Source: Candidatus Melainabacteria bacterium (GTDB taxonomy: Bacteria > Cyanobacteriota > Vampirovibrionia > Obscuribacterales > Obscuribacteraceae). From it: a DNA stretch of 64,000 nucleotides. Below, piece by piece: positions 8,960 to 17,733 of this stretch (position 1 is the first letter of the stretch; each line of letters opens with the position of its first letter). Below the pieces are notes generated by a model that saw nothing but the letters and a program-made list of their open reading frames with translations, was not told the DNA's origin and searched no databases. The position numbers and the translations under genes are program-made. The DNA is taken from the NCBI GenBank assembly GCA_003963305.1, contig RXJR01000024.1:223768-287767 (forward strand). Direction: 5' to 3'.

Positions 8960-10147
8960 ATGAAACGCTACTTGCGTTTAGTACACCTACATGCAAGACT
9001 CGTCCTTATGAAGAATAGAAGTTTTTGGTTCAGACAAGTCGAGGAAAGGTGGCAACGAGGCAATGCCATCTGGTTTTCCGGACTACCAGGAACCGGAAAG
9101 AGCCTGATTGCACAGAACCTGCCCCAGGTCGAATATTTCGACTGCACACTTCCGAGTGTTCGACGAGAACTTGAACACCCCCTGGAATTTTTCGCACGCA
9201 TAGGCGAGGGGCGTATCGTGCTCGACGAAATTACACGGCTCGTCAATCCTCTGGCAATAATTTCGCTAGCCCGCCAGGTGTATCCACAAATCAGGCTCCT
9301 CGCAACCAGCTCATCTTCACTGGCGCTCGCCGCAGTCGGCAAAGATTTGACTGAGGAACGCATTGAAGAACTCTGGCTTACACCCATGGTCAGCAATGAT
9401 CTTGCGGACTTCCTTCAACACGATCTTCAACAACGTTTTCTTCGTGGAGGACTGCCTCCGTTCTTCCTTGCCGAAGGTTTCCCTGAACATGAGTTTCAGC
9501 AATGGATGGACGATTTCTGGTTCAACTCAGTGCAAAACCAATTTCGCCTGGAAAAGAAAACTTCACTGCAAAAATTCGCAGAGATGCTCATGATCAATAG
9601 CGGCGACATTTTCGAGGCGACAAGATACGCAGAACCATGCGGTGTCAGCCGCACAACGATAACAAACTATCTGGCAGTGTTGGAGAAAACATACTTCGCC
9701 AATTTGCTGCGTCCCTTCAACTCGAGACGATCAACGGAGATCATCGCAGCACCAAAGGTCTATGGCTTCGACACAGGTTTTATCGCATTCCATCGCGGCT
9801 GGAATCAACTGCGCCGATCAGATCTTGGACCAATGTGGAAACACTTTGTGCTCAACGAATTGCATGCCAGCCTCCAAACCAGACAGTTCTACTATTGGCG
9901 CGATAAACGCAATCACGAAGTTGACTTTATTTTTGCTCGACGAATTCACACGCCTACTGCCATTGACTGCTCATGGTCCTCTTCTGAATATGATCCCACC
10001 GGTCTGCAGGCATTTCGCCGCCAGTATCCGAGCGGCGAAAACCTGATCGTCTGTCACGATGTGACGCAACCCTTTACTCGCACTTACAAAAAACTGACCG
10101 CGAAATTTGTCCCGCTCAATCAGGTTGTGGATGAATTAGTCTCGTAA
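8960..10147 (+). CDS. AAA-family ATPase with DUF4143 C-terminus
   Basis: 395 residues. A Walker A motif GLPGTGKS is at about residues 42-49, and a Walker B stretch RIVLDEI at ~85-91. The C-terminal half has a winged-helix-like segment (RYAEPCGVSRTTITNYLAVLEKTYF) and the DUF4143 end motif YYWRDKRNHEVDFIF, which resembles a PD-(D/E)xK fold. Such AAA_14/DUF4143 proteins are widespread, often solitary, and mostly uncharacterised. An alternative start is ATG 9008 (MKNRSFWF). The gene splits a polysaccharide locus and has its own multi-site upstream region, suggesting it is an independent, possibly acquired unit. Confidence 0.8.
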   Translation: MKRYLRLVHLHARLVLMKNRSFWFRQVEERWQRGNAIWFSGLPGTGKSLIAQNLPQVEYFDCTLPSVRRELEHPLEFFARIGEGRIVLDEITRLVNPLAIISLARQVYPQIRLLATSSSSLALAAVGKDLTEERIEELWLTPMVSNDLADFLQHDLQQRFLRGGLPPFFLAEGFPEHEFQQWMDDFWFNSVQNQFRLEKKTSLQKFAEMLMINSGDIFEATRYAEPCGVSRTTITNYLAVLEKTYFANLLRPFNSRRSTEIIAAPKVYGFDTGFIAFHRGWNQLRRSDLGPMWKHFVLNELHASLQTRQFYYWRDKRNHEVDFIFARRIHTPTAIDCSWSSSEYDPTGLQAFRRQYPSGENLIVCHDVTQPFTRTYKKLTAKFVPLNQVVDELVS

Positions 10148-10260
10148 TGTGTGAAAACAACTGAGTAACTTACTGAGTAACTTACTGATCAAATTTGACT
10201 AAGTTTTGGCACGTCTCTTCGCTGCCACAGTACAATCACTCCACACAAACGGAGCCGGTT

Positions 10261-10830
10261 GTGCTGAAAGCTCTTAAACGAATCACTGACGTCGCAATCT
10301 CTACCACTGCCCTGGTAGGTCTCGCGCCCGTTCTGGCAGCGGTAGCTATCGCCATTAAGAGCGATTCAAAGGGTCCGATCATCTTCAAGCAAAAGCGCGT
10401 TGGACTGAACGGTGAATTGTTTGAAATTTATAAGTTTCGCACGATGTTTTACGGCACACCTGACGTGCCGACAGACCAGATGCTGAAAATGCCCAGCCCG
10501 ATAACCAAAGTCGGTGCGTTCTTGCGCAAAACGAGCCTGGATGAACTTCCTCAATTGGTTAACGTCCTTAAAGGCGAGATGAGTTTGGTTGGGCCGCGCC
10601 CGGCTCTGTATAATCAGACCGAGCTAACGGCGATGCGGCAAGAGTCAGGCGTTCTCAAGTTTCCGCCCGGAATTACGGGATGGGCACAAGTCAACGGTCG
10701 CGACGAACTGCCCGATGATGTCAAAGTCGAGGCAGACAAGTGGTACTGCGACCACTGGAACTACTGGCTCGATTGGCAGATTATTTTTTCCACGTTTGGT
10801 GCTGTCGTCAGCAAGCGTGGTGCGTTCTAG
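10261..10830 (+). CDS. Polyprenyl-phosphate sugar-1-phosphate transferase
   Basis: Bacterial sugar transferase (WbaP/PglC-type monotopic phosphoglycosyltransferase). After an N-terminal hydrophobic re-entrant helix (VAISTTALVGLAPVLAAVAIAIK) come KQKRVGLNGELFEIYKFRTM, KTSLDELPQLVNVLKGEMSLVGPRP and PGITGWAQVNGR, the hallmark blocks of the family, with the catalytic Asp-Glu pair in SLDELPQ. It would load the first sugar phosphate on undecaprenyl phosphate. I prefer GTG 10261, which gives 189 residues, close to the small-PGT length; a TTG at 10195 would add 22 residues. A short direct repeat (GAGTAACTTACT twice) lies at ~10173-10196. It begins the rml run. Confidence 0.88.
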   Translation: MLKALKRITDVAISTTALVGLAPVLAAVAIAIKSDSKGPIIFKQKRVGLNGELFEIYKFRTMFYGTPDVPTDQMLKMPSPITKVGAFLRKTSLDELPQLVNVLKGEMSLVGPRPALYNQTELTAMRQESGVLKFPPGITGWAQVNGRDELPDDVKVEADKWYCDHWNYWLDWQIIFSTFGAVVSKRGAF

Positions 10831-10860
10831 GTTCTGACGACTAGAGATACAGGCGGAAAA

Positions 10861-11934
10861 ATGAAGGGACTAATCTTAAGCGGCGGCAAAGGCACTCGCA
10901 TGCGTCCGATCACGCATACAGCAGCAAAGCAATTGCTGCCGGTAGCGAACAAACCGATTCTATTCTATGGAATCGAAGCGTTGATATCCGCAGGCATACG
11001 AGAAATTGCCATCATCATCAGCCCTGAAACCGGCAATGATGTACGCGAATCAGTCGGCAACGGCGATCGCTGGGGCATCAAAATCGAATATGTGCTGCAA
11101 GACGAACCGCTCGGGCTCGCTCACGCAGTAAAGACTGCCAGACCATTTCTGAAAGACGATCCGTTTGTTATGTATCTGGGTGACAACCTGATCAAAGATG
11201 GCGTAGGTCCTCTGGTTAAGCGCTTTGAAGAGGGAAAAGCCGACGCATTTATCTTGCTCAAAGAAGTCGAAAATCCAAGTTCATTCGGCGTAGCCCAGCT
11301 CAACGAAGACGGCAGAATTCTTTGCCTTGAAGAAAAGCCTGCCAAGCCAAAATCCAATCTGGCCCTGGTCGGAGTCTATCTGTTCAACAAGAATATCCAC
11401 ACCGCAATCGACCAGATCAAACCAAGCAAGCGGGGCGAGCTGGAAATCACCGACGCCATTCAACAGCTCATCTCTACCGGACACCACGTTGACAGCCACA
11501 TTCTCAGGAGCTGGTGGCTGGACACAGGGAAGAAAGACGACATGCTGGAAGCCAACCGCGTTGTGCTCGACGAGATGACAGACGTCTCCATGCTGGGCAC
11601 CACTGATAGTGCTTCACGAATCTCAGGCAGAGTACACGTCGGAAAAGGCAGTCAGCTGAAAAATTGCATCGTGCGCGGCCCGGCCATGATCGGTGAAGAC
11701 TGCTTCCTGGAAGACAGCTACGTTGGACCGTTCACCTCAATCGGCGATGGTGCAAGGGTTTCACATGCTGAAATCGAACACTGCATTTTGCGCGAGCACT
11801 GCCAGATCGTCGACTTCCATGGACGTATAGAAGATTCTTTGATCGGTGTCAACGTCGAACTTAAACGAAGCAACAGCAAACCAATTGCATTTAGATTAAT
11901 GATCGGTGATGACAGCAAAGTTGAAGTTGTCTGA
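10861..11934 (+). CDS. rmlA: Glucose-1-phosphate thymidylyltransferase, long form
   Basis: 357 residues starting 30 bp after the sugar transferase. The N-terminal nucleotidyltransferase has the signature LILSGGKGTRMRPIT (residues 4-18), the substrate region YVLQDEPLGLAHAV, and the metal-binding MYLGDNL. Short RmlA enzymes have about 290 residues; the extra ~70 here form a left-handed beta-helix with hexapeptide character (GKGSQLKNCIVRGPAMIGED). This matches the long-form thymidylyltransferases, which normally lack the tetramer allosteric site. It makes dTDP-glucose for the rhamnose pathway encoded just downstream. Confidence 0.9.
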   Translation: MKGLILSGGKGTRMRPITHTAAKQLLPVANKPILFYGIEALISAGIREIAIIISPETGNDVRESVGNGDRWGIKIEYVLQDEPLGLAHAVKTARPFLKDDPFVMYLGDNLIKDGVGPLVKRFEEGKADAFILLKEVENPSSFGVAQLNEDGRILCLEEKPAKPKSNLALVGVYLFNKNIHTAIDQIKPSKRGELEITDAIQQLISTGHHVDSHILRSWWLDTGKKDDMLEANRVVLDEMTDVSMLGTTDSASRISGRVHVGKGSQLKNCIVRGPAMIGEDCFLEDSYVGPFTSIGDGARVSHAEIEHCILREHCQIVDFHGRIEDSLIGVNVELKRSNSKPIAFRLMIGDDSKVEVV

Positions 11935-12101
11935 GCGCCAGCCATTCAGTCCTGACAACTTCATTAGACAAGATTCACTGCAGATCGGCTGCACATTATT
12001 TCTCTCACGTTGACCACGGCGGGGTTGTCACTGGACAATTGCTCCTGACGATTGGAAACCTTTGCGGTTGTCAAGTTTTCAGGATTACCGAGGAGAACTA
12101 A

Positions 12102-13151
12102 ATGCAATTACTCATCACCGGCGGACTGGGCTTCATTGGAAGCAATCTGGTGCGCTACTTGTTGAATAATCATCCGGACTACACGATCATCAATCTAGAT
12201 GCCGTTACCTACGCGGGACATCCAGAGAACTTATCAGACGTATCCGACAACCCACGTTATAAGTTCGTCAAAGGAGAGATCCAGGACGCAACCCTCGTCA
12301 ACGATATCGTCTCAGGCAAACGTTTCGGAAAGATTGACGGCATTATCAACCTGGCTGCGGAAAGTCACGTAGATCGGTCGATTTCAGACCCCGCTGTGTT
12401 CGTCGAAACCAACGTAATGGGCACACAGGTGCTTTTGGAAGCAGCTTTCAAACACGGCAAGTTGCCGACCGGCGGATTCCGCATCAAATATGTACAAGTA
12501 TCGACCGACGAAGTTTATGGATCGCTTGGGCCAACCGGACTGTTTACCGAAGAGACTCCGCTTCAGCCAAACAGCCCATACTCAGCCAGCAAGACTGCAG
12601 CTGATTTGCTCTGCAGAGCTTACTTCCACACTTTCAATTTCCCAGCCGTAATCACACGCTGCTCAAACAACTATGGACCATATCAGCATCCAGAAAAATT
12701 GATTCCTCTCTTCATCACGAACTGCTTTGCCAACAAGCAAGTGCCGGTTTATGGAGACGGACTGAATGTGCGCGATTGGTTGCATGTAGAAGACCACTGC
12801 GCGGCAATCGATCTGGCATTCCACAAAGGAGTTCCAGGCGAGGTGTACAACATCGGTGGAAACAACGAACGCACCAACATGCAGATCACTCAATTGATCT
12901 TGAAGGAATGCGGAAAGGGTCCTGAACTCATCAAGTACGTTGAAGACCGACTTGGACATGACCGCAGATATGCTATCGATTCAAGCAAAATTCAAAGAGA
13001 ACTGGGCTGGACGCCTAAGCACACCTTTGAAACAGGTATCTACCAGACAATTAACTGGTACAAGACAAACACAGCCTGGTTGAACGCCGTGACGAAACCG
13101 GAGTTCGCTCCGCCTGTCGTGCCAGCCCCAACCCCAACGGTTGCGGTTTAG
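12102..13151 (+). CDS. rmlB: dTDP-glucose 4,6-dehydratase
   Basis: 349 residues, the usual length. The NAD-binding fingerprint GGLGFIGSNLVRY is at residues 6-18, the catalytic triad region gives VSTDEVYG (Thr-Asp-Glu) near residue 135, and YSASKTAAD holds the YxxxK pair near residue 165. NLAAESHVDRSI is the family-specific block. It converts dTDP-glucose to the 4-keto-6-deoxy sugar. A 167-bp leader separates it from rmlA and a strong terminator follows, so it may be transcribed separately. The C-terminal tail is Pro/Val-rich (APPVVPAPTPTVAV), which is unusual for the family. Confidence 0.93.
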   Translation: MQLLITGGLGFIGSNLVRYLLNNHPDYTIINLDAVTYAGHPENLSDVSDNPRYKFVKGEIQDATLVNDIVSGKRFGKIDGIINLAAESHVDRSISDPAVFVETNVMGTQVLLEAAFKHGKLPTGGFRIKYVQVSTDEVYGSLGPTGLFTEETPLQPNSPYSASKTAADLLCRAYFHTFNFPAVITRCSNNYGPYQHPEKLIPLFITNCFANKQVPVYGDGLNVRDWLHVEDHCAAIDLAFHKGVPGEVYNIGGNNERTNMQITQLILKECGKGPELIKYVEDRLGHDRRYAIDSSKIQRELGWTPKHTFETGIYQTINWYKTNTAWLNAVTKPEFAPPVVPAPTPTVAV

Positions 13152-13182
13152 TTCGCCAGCAAGCTGCTGTAATGGAATCTGG

Positions 13183-13216
13183 AGGTCCGCATCACTAGAT
13201 GCGGACCTTTGCTTTT
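13183..13216 (+). terminator. Rho-independent terminator after rmlB
   Basis: Perfect 11-bp stem AGGTCCGCATC / GATGCGGACCT with a four-base ACTA loop, followed by TTGCTTTTG. It begins 32 bp after the rmlB stop. Confidence 0.85.
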
Positions 13217-13307
13217 GAAGTACCTAGAAACTGCGGGCCTGACTTGCTATCATGGCGTCTGGCTGTGAAGAATCGGTAATGGAGGCGTGGCGCTGCCACG
13301 GATCTGA

Positions 13308-14180
13308 ATGGAAACGATGAAACTTTTGGTCACCGGCGCTGGTGGCATGTTAGGTCAAGCATTATCTGCGTGTCTTCAGTCACGCGGACACAACGTCATC
13401 AGTGTGCCGAAAGAGAAGCTCGACGTCACCAACTATAATCAATGCCTCGAAACCATCGAAGATCTCGCGCCTGATCTGATCATTCACTGCGGCGCTTACA
13501 CAAAAGTAGATCAAGCAGAATCAGAGCCCAATCTCGCCTATCACATCAACGGATACGGCACAGAGAACTTAGCAGTTGCCTGCAATATTTTCGAAACACC
13601 AATGCTCTACTTCAGCTCAGATTACGTATTCGACGGCGAGCAAAATCAGCCTTACACTCCCTGGGATGCTACCCGCCCGCTCTCCATCTATGGAAAGAGC
13701 AAACTGGCTGGAGAAAAAGCCGTACAGCGTCACCTTCAGCGCTTCTACATCGTGCGCACCAGCTGGCTCTACGGTCCAAACGGCAAAAACTTCGTCGACA
13801 CGATTTCTTCCATGGCAAATGACCGCAAAACCCTGCGCGTCGTCTCTGACCAGATTGGCTCTCCAACATGCACTTTGAGTCTTTCTGAAACAGTTGCCGA
13901 TCTGATCACGACAGGCAGATGGGGCGTCTACCACGGCACCGATGATGGCGTGACGAGCTGGTACGAATTTGCCAAAGAAATTTTGCGCGATCGCGATAAC
14001 GAAGTAATTCCGATAGCGACAAGCGAAATGCCGCGCCCTGCAACACGCCCGAAATATTCAGTGCTCGACAAAACCACCCTGATCAATACAATCGGTCGGG
14101 AGTTGCCGCCCTGGCAAGAATCGCTGAAAACTTACCTGCAGCTGCATTCCGGACAAAAAGCGGCAGCGACTAGCGGCTAG
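13308..14180 (+). CDS. rmlD: dTDP-4-dehydrorhamnose reductase
   Basis: 290 residues, typical length. The dinucleotide-binding motif TGAGGMLGQAL is near the N-terminus; NGYGTENLAVAC, SSDYVFDG and YGKSKLAGE (YxxxK) are the family blocks in order. It performs the last step, reducing the 4-keto-rhamnose intermediate to dTDP-L-rhamnose with NAD(P)H. ATG 13317 (MKLLVTG) is an alternative start and gives the conventional N-terminus. A terminator separates it from rmlB, while rmlC follows after 159 bp with no obvious terminator except a weak ACCTTT/AAAGGT palindrome. Confidence 0.92.
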   Translation: METMKLLVTGAGGMLGQALSACLQSRGHNVISVPKEKLDVTNYNQCLETIEDLAPDLIIHCGAYTKVDQAESEPNLAYHINGYGTENLAVACNIFETPMLYFSSDYVFDGEQNQPYTPWDATRPLSIYGKSKLAGEKAVQRHLQRFYIVRTSWLYGPNGKNFVDTISSMANDRKTLRVVSDQIGSPTCTLSLSETVADLITTGRWGVYHGTDDGVTSWYEFAKEILRDRDNEVIPIATSEMPRPATRPKYSVLDKTTLINTIGRELPPWQESLKTYLQLHSGQKAAATSG

Positions 14181-14339
14181 TCGACCGGAATGAAAACCTT
14201 TTGAAAGGTCGTAGCGTTAGAGTAACTACACCTTCGCAAAGCGGCACAAGTCTGGACTTAAGCGGGTCTTGGCTGGTATTCTTTAGTCTTGTCATATGCT
14301 CGATTAGCACAACTTTTCTGAAAAGGCGCTTAACTTCTC

Positions 14340-14894
14340 ATGCTCAAACCGTTGACTAAAGACGCTATTGGTGGCGACTACTGCAGTGCACTCTCAGTGC
14401 AGGATTACTCGAAGAAGGTCACTATCGAAGGTGTCCAGCTGATCAACCTCAACATGTTCGTTGATGATGGCGGGGCTTTAGCCGAAATTGTTCGTCTCGA
14501 CGAACAAGGAAATCTGCTGATTTTGCCCGAATTCAAAGTACGTCAAAGCACCTACTCACAAATGCTTCCGGGCACAATCAAAGCTTTCCACCTGCACTAC
14601 AACCAGGAAGATGTGTGGTTTATCATTCCGCAAGATCGTCTTCTGATCGGCTTGTTTGACGCGAGAAAAGACTCACCGACTTACAACAAGACTATGCGTT
14701 TTGTTCTGGGAGCCGGTCGAGCGCAGGCTCTCTACATTCCCAGAGGGGTAGCCCACGGTCTGGCGAATGTCGGAACCCAGCCTGCGAACATGATTTACTT
14801 CGTCAACCAATGCTTTGACGCCACTAACCCTGACGAGCATCGCTTGCCATGGGATATCCTCGGCGAAGATTTCTGGGAAGTCAAAAAAGGCTAA
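14340..14894 (+). CDS. rmlC: dTDP-4-dehydrorhamnose 3,5-epimerase family protein
   Basis: 184 residues with a cupin fold pattern: PGTIKAFHLHYNQEDVWFI carries the active-site His region, LLIGLFDARKDSPT follows, and YIPRGVAHGLANVG and YFVNQCFD match later RmlC blocks. The sequence is more divergent than textbook RmlC, so it could be a related cupin epimerase, but its placement in the otherwise complete rmlABD set supports the 3,5-epimerase role. It would act between RmlB and RmlD. Confidence 0.82.
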   Translation: MLKPLTKDAIGGDYCSALSVQDYSKKVTIEGVQLINLNMFVDDGGALAEIVRLDEQGNLLILPEFKVRQSTYSQMLPGTIKAFHLHYNQEDVWFIIPQDRLLIGLFDARKDSPTYNKTMRFVLGAGRAQALYIPRGVAHGLANVGTQPANMIYFVNQCFDATNPDEHRLPWDILGEDFWEVKKG

Positions 14895-14964
14895 ATTCTG
14901 TCTCACAAGACAAACCGCATCGTTCAACTTGGAATCCCTTTAGATCCCCTGCGAAGTAAACGCC

Positions 14965-16563
14965 ATGCGAATTTGTCTTATCTCACGCGAATACCCGCCT
15001 GAGACCGGCTGGGGAGGCATCGGAGCCTACACTTATCAACATGCGAACGCACTGGCTGCGCTCGGGCACGACGTTGAAGTAATTGCACTGGCTCGAAAAG
15101 AAGATGTCGTCGAACCACCAATCGCAAACGGCGCGGAAGATCCATCCCGCCATGTGATTCCTTTGCACAGAGCAGTCTGGGGTCGACTGCTGGATGAACT
15201 GGCAACGATCTGGATTTCGCTTCCCTACAGTCATTACCTGTTCAAATCGACAATTGCACTGTGGAATAAATTCATCGAGCTCCATGCCAAAGAGCCATTT
15301 GATGTCGTGGAAGCGCCCGAGCATCTGGCAGAAGGTCTGGCAATCGCAATGACGAAGTCGTGTCCGCTTGTAGTGCGACTGCACACACCACACTTCAAAT
15401 TTGTCGCGGAACGCTACCACAACCTGGTTCCTTCCTTCGATCACAATCTCTTCGGCATGCTGGAAAGACTGACTATCCTCAATGCAGATGCGGTTTCATC
15501 GCCAAGCAAGGAATTAGCTCAATATGTCTCTTTCAACTGCGGCTACGATGCTGAATCTATTCACATCGTCAGAAACGGCGTCGACCTGAACAAATTTACG
15601 CCAGAAGGCAAGCGCTCACTCACCCCAACAGATCGAGTGACAGTAATGTTTGCCGGAAGACTCGAGGAAAGAAAAGGAATTCACCAGTTAATCGATGCCA
15701 TTCCGCAGGTGCTCGAGCAAACCAGGAATGTGCGATTTATCATCGTCGGTCGTGACATGAAAGTGGGAAAACGCTCCGTCGCGCGAACCGTTAAAAGCAG
15801 ACTGGCAGCAAGCGGAGCCCAAGATTACGTTCAATTCGTGGACCATGTGCAGCTTTCAGAAATGCCGTCATTTTATCGCTCGGCTGATATATGCGTGGTT
15901 CCATCGCTCTATGAAAATGCACCATATACAGTGCTGGAAGCAATGGCTTGCGGCAAACCAGTGATCGCTACCAATTCAGGCGGAACGCCTGAATACATCG
16001 ACGAAGGCGCAACTGGTTACATCGTGCCGCCGGGCCGTTCCACCGAACTTGCGGCAGCAATTGTCAAATTGGCCATCTCTCCTGAACGTCGCACCACTTT
16101 TGGAGAAGCCGCTCGCAGGAAAGCTGAGGCGACGCTGGAGTGCCGCACTGTAGCGCAGCAGCAGATTCAAGTTTATGAGGAAGCGATTGTTGAATATCGC
16201 CAGTCAAAGCAATACGCACAATACCGCAAGTCGCCTGAAGAAGCATTTGCAGATGTTCGCGATCTGATCTATTCATACCATCAAAATCTTTATCAGCTCA
16301 TCTACGTACACTCACTTTCCTTCCGAATCAAACACTGGTTGAATCTGGTGCTGAAGAGACCGAAACTATGCGCCGCCAAGGCACTACTTTCACCTCTCAA
16401 CATGGCTCACGGATTGTTCGGCAACAAGTCATCTATGCTTGAAACCTGGACACAAAAGCTAGATGGCGATATCAGATCGAAGGAAGCCGAGCGAGAGGAA
16501 CTATTCAAATCATTTATTGGCTATAGCGTGCAAACTTCAGCCCGGAGACGACCCGATAACTGA
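14965..16563 (+). CDS. Family 4 (GT-B) glycosyltransferase
   Basis: 532 residues. The N-terminal acceptor domain begins ICLISREYPPETGWGGIGAY, the typical GT4 opening with a Gly-rich loop. The donor domain has MFAGRLEERKGI near residue 228 and the E-x7-E element PSLYENAPYTVLEAMACGKP near residue 313, which binds the nucleotide sugar. About 110 extra residues follow the GT-B core (from ~residue 415), mostly helical and basic, a possible membrane-association or partner-binding tail. It closes the polysaccharide locus; substrate cannot be inferred from sequence. Confidence 0.88.
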   Translation: MRICLISREYPPETGWGGIGAYTYQHANALAALGHDVEVIALARKEDVVEPPIANGAEDPSRHVIPLHRAVWGRLLDELATIWISLPYSHYLFKSTIALWNKFIELHAKEPFDVVEAPEHLAEGLAIAMTKSCPLVVRLHTPHFKFVAERYHNLVPSFDHNLFGMLERLTILNADAVSSPSKELAQYVSFNCGYDAESIHIVRNGVDLNKFTPEGKRSLTPTDRVTVMFAGRLEERKGIHQLIDAIPQVLEQTRNVRFIIVGRDMKVGKRSVARTVKSRLAASGAQDYVQFVDHVQLSEMPSFYRSADICVVPSLYENAPYTVLEAMACGKPVIATNSGGTPEYIDEGATGYIVPPGRSTELAAAIVKLAISPERRTTFGEAARRKAEATLECRTVAQQQIQVYEEAIVEYRQSKQYAQYRKSPEEAFADVRDLIYSYHQNLYQLIYVHSLSFRIKHWLNLVLKRPKLCAAKALLSPLNMAHGLFGNKSSMLETWTQKLDGDIRSKEAEREELFKSFIGYSVQTSARRRPDN

Positions 16564-16715
16564 ATCATCTTAGCCACTCAGCCGCAAGCCGACTAACCGA
16601 AAACCGCGCCCACTAAATGCTACGCGGGCGGTGTCAAAGCAACGACCCACTATTAATGCTATTAAGTTCAAATCCCGGGCATAAATAGAATTAGGCTGCT
16701 AATAGAGTTGAGCGA

Positions 16716-17732
16716 ATGCAAAAGCGTCGCATACTACTGCTTCTTCTAACGATTCCTGTGATTCAGCCCATGCCTGTTTCAGCGCAGAGCACTATGGAAT
16801 TTGGCGCTGTTCATGCCGGAGCTATTGGATTGGGCGCAGGATTGGCAGCCAGTCGAAGTCACGGTCAGGTTGTGCGCCGCTCCTATGAAGCAATGATTGA
16901 AGCAGAAAAGGCGACAATTGCGCAGACAAAAGCCATCGAACAATACATGACACTTGGATGTCAGCTCGAATCGAAAAAACGCTGGAGCGACGCAGAGAAG
17001 TCCTTCGCCTATGTACTTAAAGTGGTAGCGCTGAGAGATGGTCCCGGCAGTATAAAGGGACTTCCAGCGCTGCAACATCTAGTCAACGTTTCGAAACAAC
17101 AGGGGAAAATCACAGAAGCTATCGACTTTCAAAAAACTGTGGTTGCATTTGCAAAATCACCGAAGGTTCCGGATCAACAACTGCTCTTACGCTCGCAGAT
17201 TGATCTTACGGATCTGTTTCTTATAAAAAACGACTATACAAATGCTGAGACGGTGCTGAGAGAAACAATTACCGACAATAAGTCGTACCAGGCGCTGCCG
17301 GCAGCGAAGAGACGTAAAACCATTCAGACTTACGCCAATGTTCTGCGCAAATTAAACAGAGATTCTGATGCCGATGCGCTCGAAGCCGAAAATGCTCAAC
17401 TGCTTTCCGGCTCAGAGAGCCCAACAGCAGTCGCTAAAGAGGCAAGACCGGATGCAACTCCCTCGATCGTAACCGAGGCGCCTGCAACCGCCGGACAAAT
17501 ACCAGCCACGGCGTCAGCACCTGCAGCACTACCGACAACACCGACGACAACAGCATCGTCAATAAGGGCAACCGATCCAACTACAGCACCATCGTCAATA
17601 ACAGCAGCAACGTCAGCAACGCCAACGGCAGAATCAAAATCAACAGCGACTGCAACGGCAACAACGGCTGCTAATTCGCCGGCGATAACGACTACGTCAA
17701 AATCAACTGAGCCGGCAACGGGACACAGGTAA
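16716..17732 (+). CDS. Exported TPR-like protein with Thr/Ala/Pro tail
   Basis: 338 residues. A signal peptide is clear: MQKRRILLLLLTIPVIQP then PVSAQS, a good signal peptidase I site. Residues ~50-220 are helical with TPR-like spacing (EQYMTLGCQLESKKRWSDAEKSF; a second pair around IDLTDLFLIKNDYTNAETVL). The last ~110 residues are almost only Thr, Ala, Ser and Pro, typical of an extended periplasmic or surface linker. Its stop is two bases before the kinase gene, so they are probably co-transcribed and may form a sensor/kinase pair; that link is inference. Confidence 0.75.
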   Translation: MQKRRILLLLLTIPVIQPMPVSAQSTMEFGAVHAGAIGLGAGLAASRSHGQVVRRSYEAMIEAEKATIAQTKAIEQYMTLGCQLESKKRWSDAEKSFAYVLKVVALRDGPGSIKGLPALQHLVNVSKQQGKITEAIDFQKTVVAFAKSPKVPDQQLLLRSQIDLTDLFLIKNDYTNAETVLRETITDNKSYQALPAAKRRKTIQTYANVLRKLNRDSDADALEAENAQLLSGSESPTAVAKEARPDATPSIVTEAPATAGQIPATASAPAALPTTPTTTASSIRATDPTTAPSSITAATSATPTAESKSTATATATTAANSPAITTTSKSTEPATGHR

Positions 17733-17733
17733 T

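Noticed and set aside
16650..16695. tRNA-like T-arm sequence (AGTTCAAATCCCGGGC)
   Set aside because: No matching acceptor, D or anticodon stems are found around it.
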